Below, piece after piece: positions 55,589 through 56,837 of a DNA stretch of 56,837 bases (positions are counted from its first letter, which is position 1; the number at the start of each line of letters is the position of its first letter). A program made the translations under genes and the position numbers. Source of the stretch: an uncultured Prochlorococcus sp. (GTDB lineage Bacteria; Cyanobacteriota; Cyanobacteriia; PCC-6307; Cyanobiaceae); contig CACENO010000009.1 in the NCBI GenBank assembly GCA_902560875.1, positions 1-56,837 on the forward strand. The letters run 5' to 3'. The notes beneath the pieces are model-generated. The model had not been told where the DNA came from, did no database searches, and worked only from the letters and a program-made list of their open reading frames with translations.

Positions 55589-56837
55589 TTAAGGAAGAAG
55601 TTTACCATATCCAAAATCGAGAAAGTGTTTAAATAGAAGTCCACTTGAAATCATAATAGTTCCAGAAAATACCATTTTTGGCTTTTTAATCAATTTAATT
55701 TTTTTACTACTTAACATAATTGAAACTGCTACATAAAAATAAGGTTGTCCGAAAACATATCTTCCTAAGGATTTCATATAAAAAGGTTGAGTAAATAAGC
55801 AGATTAACGAATGAGAAAATGCAAATAAAATAGTGTATAAAAATAGAAATTGTAGTTCTTTAAAATTGTTTTCAATATTTATTTCCTCTCTTTCTCGTGT
55901 TCTTTTATAGTCTTTTATTTTTGAGGCATTTTTATCTTTGGACAAAATTCCATATATAAAACCAAATGGTGGATAAACTAGTGTAATTGGAAGACTTCTG
56001 AATAGTATATTCTTAATGATACTTAGATCAAAACCAACTATTTTTATGTTGTCAAAAGACGCACATAGTATTATAAATGGGTAGTAAAGACCCCAGTAAT
56101 CTATTAGAGGTGATCTAGAGGTGAACAAATATATTGGCCTTATACCAAATGATTTTTTCCAGGCTTCTTGTGCGTAAAATGGCTCAAGAAATCTAAACCC
56201 ACCATTCATTAGCAATATTCCATAGATTGCATATCCAATACAGCTTCCAACAATAATCAAAATAGATATTTTGATGTATTTTTTTAATTTTAAACTATGG
56301 TAATTATCTTTAGTAAAAAATATTAGAAGCAATGAGCCAGTCAATGAGAGCATAGACTGTACAAGTGTTGGCCTTGTAAGATTTATAAGTATTGAAGTGA
56401 CTAAGATGATTATATAATACAAGTTTTCAGTCTTGTTACACTGATTTGATTTTAGTAAATTGGCTGTACAAAGTATTAATATCCAACTCTCTAGACCAAA
56501 GATCGCCTCGGTATATCCAACAAAGAAGAATATTGTCATTGGACTTAAGCAATATAAGTACCATGTGAGATCTAATATATTTCTGTCATTTACAATCTTT
56601 TTAAGCACATATCTGCTTGATAACAAGCAGATCATTCCTATAATTGAACTCATTAAGATAGCTGTTTGATGTGAATCTAGCCTTAATATATTTTTTGTAA
56701 TTTTAATTAAGTACGGCCATAATGGATAAAATGCTGTCCTCCACCCGTCTGTATTAGGGTTTTCAGAAAGACTAATATAGTGTGTTAAATCCATGTAGCC
56801 AGTAATGGCTGATTCACCTTTTAAACGATATAAAATC
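55589..56837 (-). CDS. PIG-V-like membrane glycosyltransferase (5' end beyond window)
   Basis: At least 401 residues and open to the right edge, because the frame continues upstream of the ATG at 56794 without a stop. About ten membrane helices. 'DLTHYISLSENPNTDGWRTAFYPLWPYLIK' followed by 'YCLSPMTIFFFVGYTEAIFGLESW' matches the PIG-V/GT-C mannosyltransferase pattern, which normally begins with a catalytic W-D just before 'Y'; that part falls at or beyond the edge. It uses a lipid-linked sugar and could serve surface glycan assembly in the same island (inference). Confidence 0.7.
   Translation of the reverse strand, partial: ILYRLKGESAITGYMDLTHYISLSENPNTDGWRTAFYPLWPYLIKITKNILRLDSHQTAILMSSIIGMICLLSSRYVLKKIVNDRNILDLTWYLYCLSPMTIFFFVGYTEAIFGLESWILILCTANLLKSNQCNKTENLYYIIILVTSILINLTRPTLVQSMLSLTGSLLLIFFTKDNYHSLKLKKYIKISILIIVGSCIGYAIYGILLMNGGFRFLEPFYAQEAWKKSFGIRPIYLFTSRSPLIDYWGLYYPFIILCASFDNIKIVGFDLSIIKNILFRSLPITLVYPPFGFIYGILSKDKNASKIKDYKRTREREEINIENNFKELQFLFLYTILFAFSHSLICLFTQPFYMKSLGRYVFGQPYFYVAVSIMLSSKKIKLIKKPKMVFSGTIMISSGLLFKHFLDFGYGKLLP

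Noticed and set aside
1-56837. CRISPR arrays, insertion sequences or prophage
   Set aside because: No regularly spaced repeats, transposase, integrase or phage structural genes were seen.

Overview
The window looks like chromosome from a low-light-type Prochlorococcus, or a very close marine picocyanobacterium. The reasons are low GC, small compact proteins, almost no mobile DNA, a cluster of high-light-inducible (hli) genes, a B12-dependent class II ribonucleotide reductase, a CbiX chelatase for corrin synthesis, a PhnDCE transporter, and many small proteins that I recognise as picocyanobacterial. The species assignment is inference; there is no rRNA or marker search behind it.

Positions 1 to about 37.7 kb are mostly housekeeping. 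From the left: an amino-acid-binding lipoprotein cut by the window edge, a SulP anion transporter, an FAD-linked oxidase, cbiX, a GMC oxidoreductase, a pentapeptide protein and a SemiSWEET. Next comes a small accessory patch (8.9-12.3 kb) with a ribbon-helix-helix gene, a tRNA-Ser and a structured intergenic element. Then follow nrdJ, prfC, a CPP1-like protein, hslO, an ABC ATPase, rsmE and a DUF92/VTE6-like gene. After these come phnD-phnC-phnE, an aspartate aminotransferase, a family-4 uracil-DNA glycosylase, ispG, a Ctp protease, nadA, a metallophosphoesterase, a Psb32-like protein, a MidA-like methyltransferase, aroB, a probable 6Sa RNA and purK. Two of these genes carry apparent frameshifts at homopolymers: purK at a run of 11 G, and the metallophosphoesterase at a run of 5 C.

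At 37.8-38.4 kb lies a decayed M28 peptidase flanked by two related repeat-plus-hairpin units. This marks the edge of an AT-rich accessory island that runs to the right end of the window.

The island holds the most interesting material: two separate gene sets built on a common plan. Each has a membrane-anchored SGNH protein, a large NodU/TobZ/SxtI-type O-carbamoyltransferase and a 52-53-residue single-helix DUF5989/SxtK-like protein whose start touches the gene before it. The first set (44.0 to 38.5 kb, minus strand) also has an SxtJ-like protein, a methyltransferase and a polytopic membrane protein. The second set (50.2 to 46.4 kb, minus strand) has a ferritin-like di-iron protein instead of SxtJ and ends in a perfect 24-bp inverted repeat. 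No other saxitoxin genes are present, so the likely job is carbamoylation, and further decoration, of a cell-surface glycan or lipid. That function is inference.

Between the two sets sit four tandem hli genes, a DUF1499 protein and two small secreted or membrane proteins. To the right, 50.4-55.6 kb is a run of short, mostly single-helix proteins of unknown function. It is followed by a PIG-V-like membrane glycosyltransferase that is cut by the right edge.
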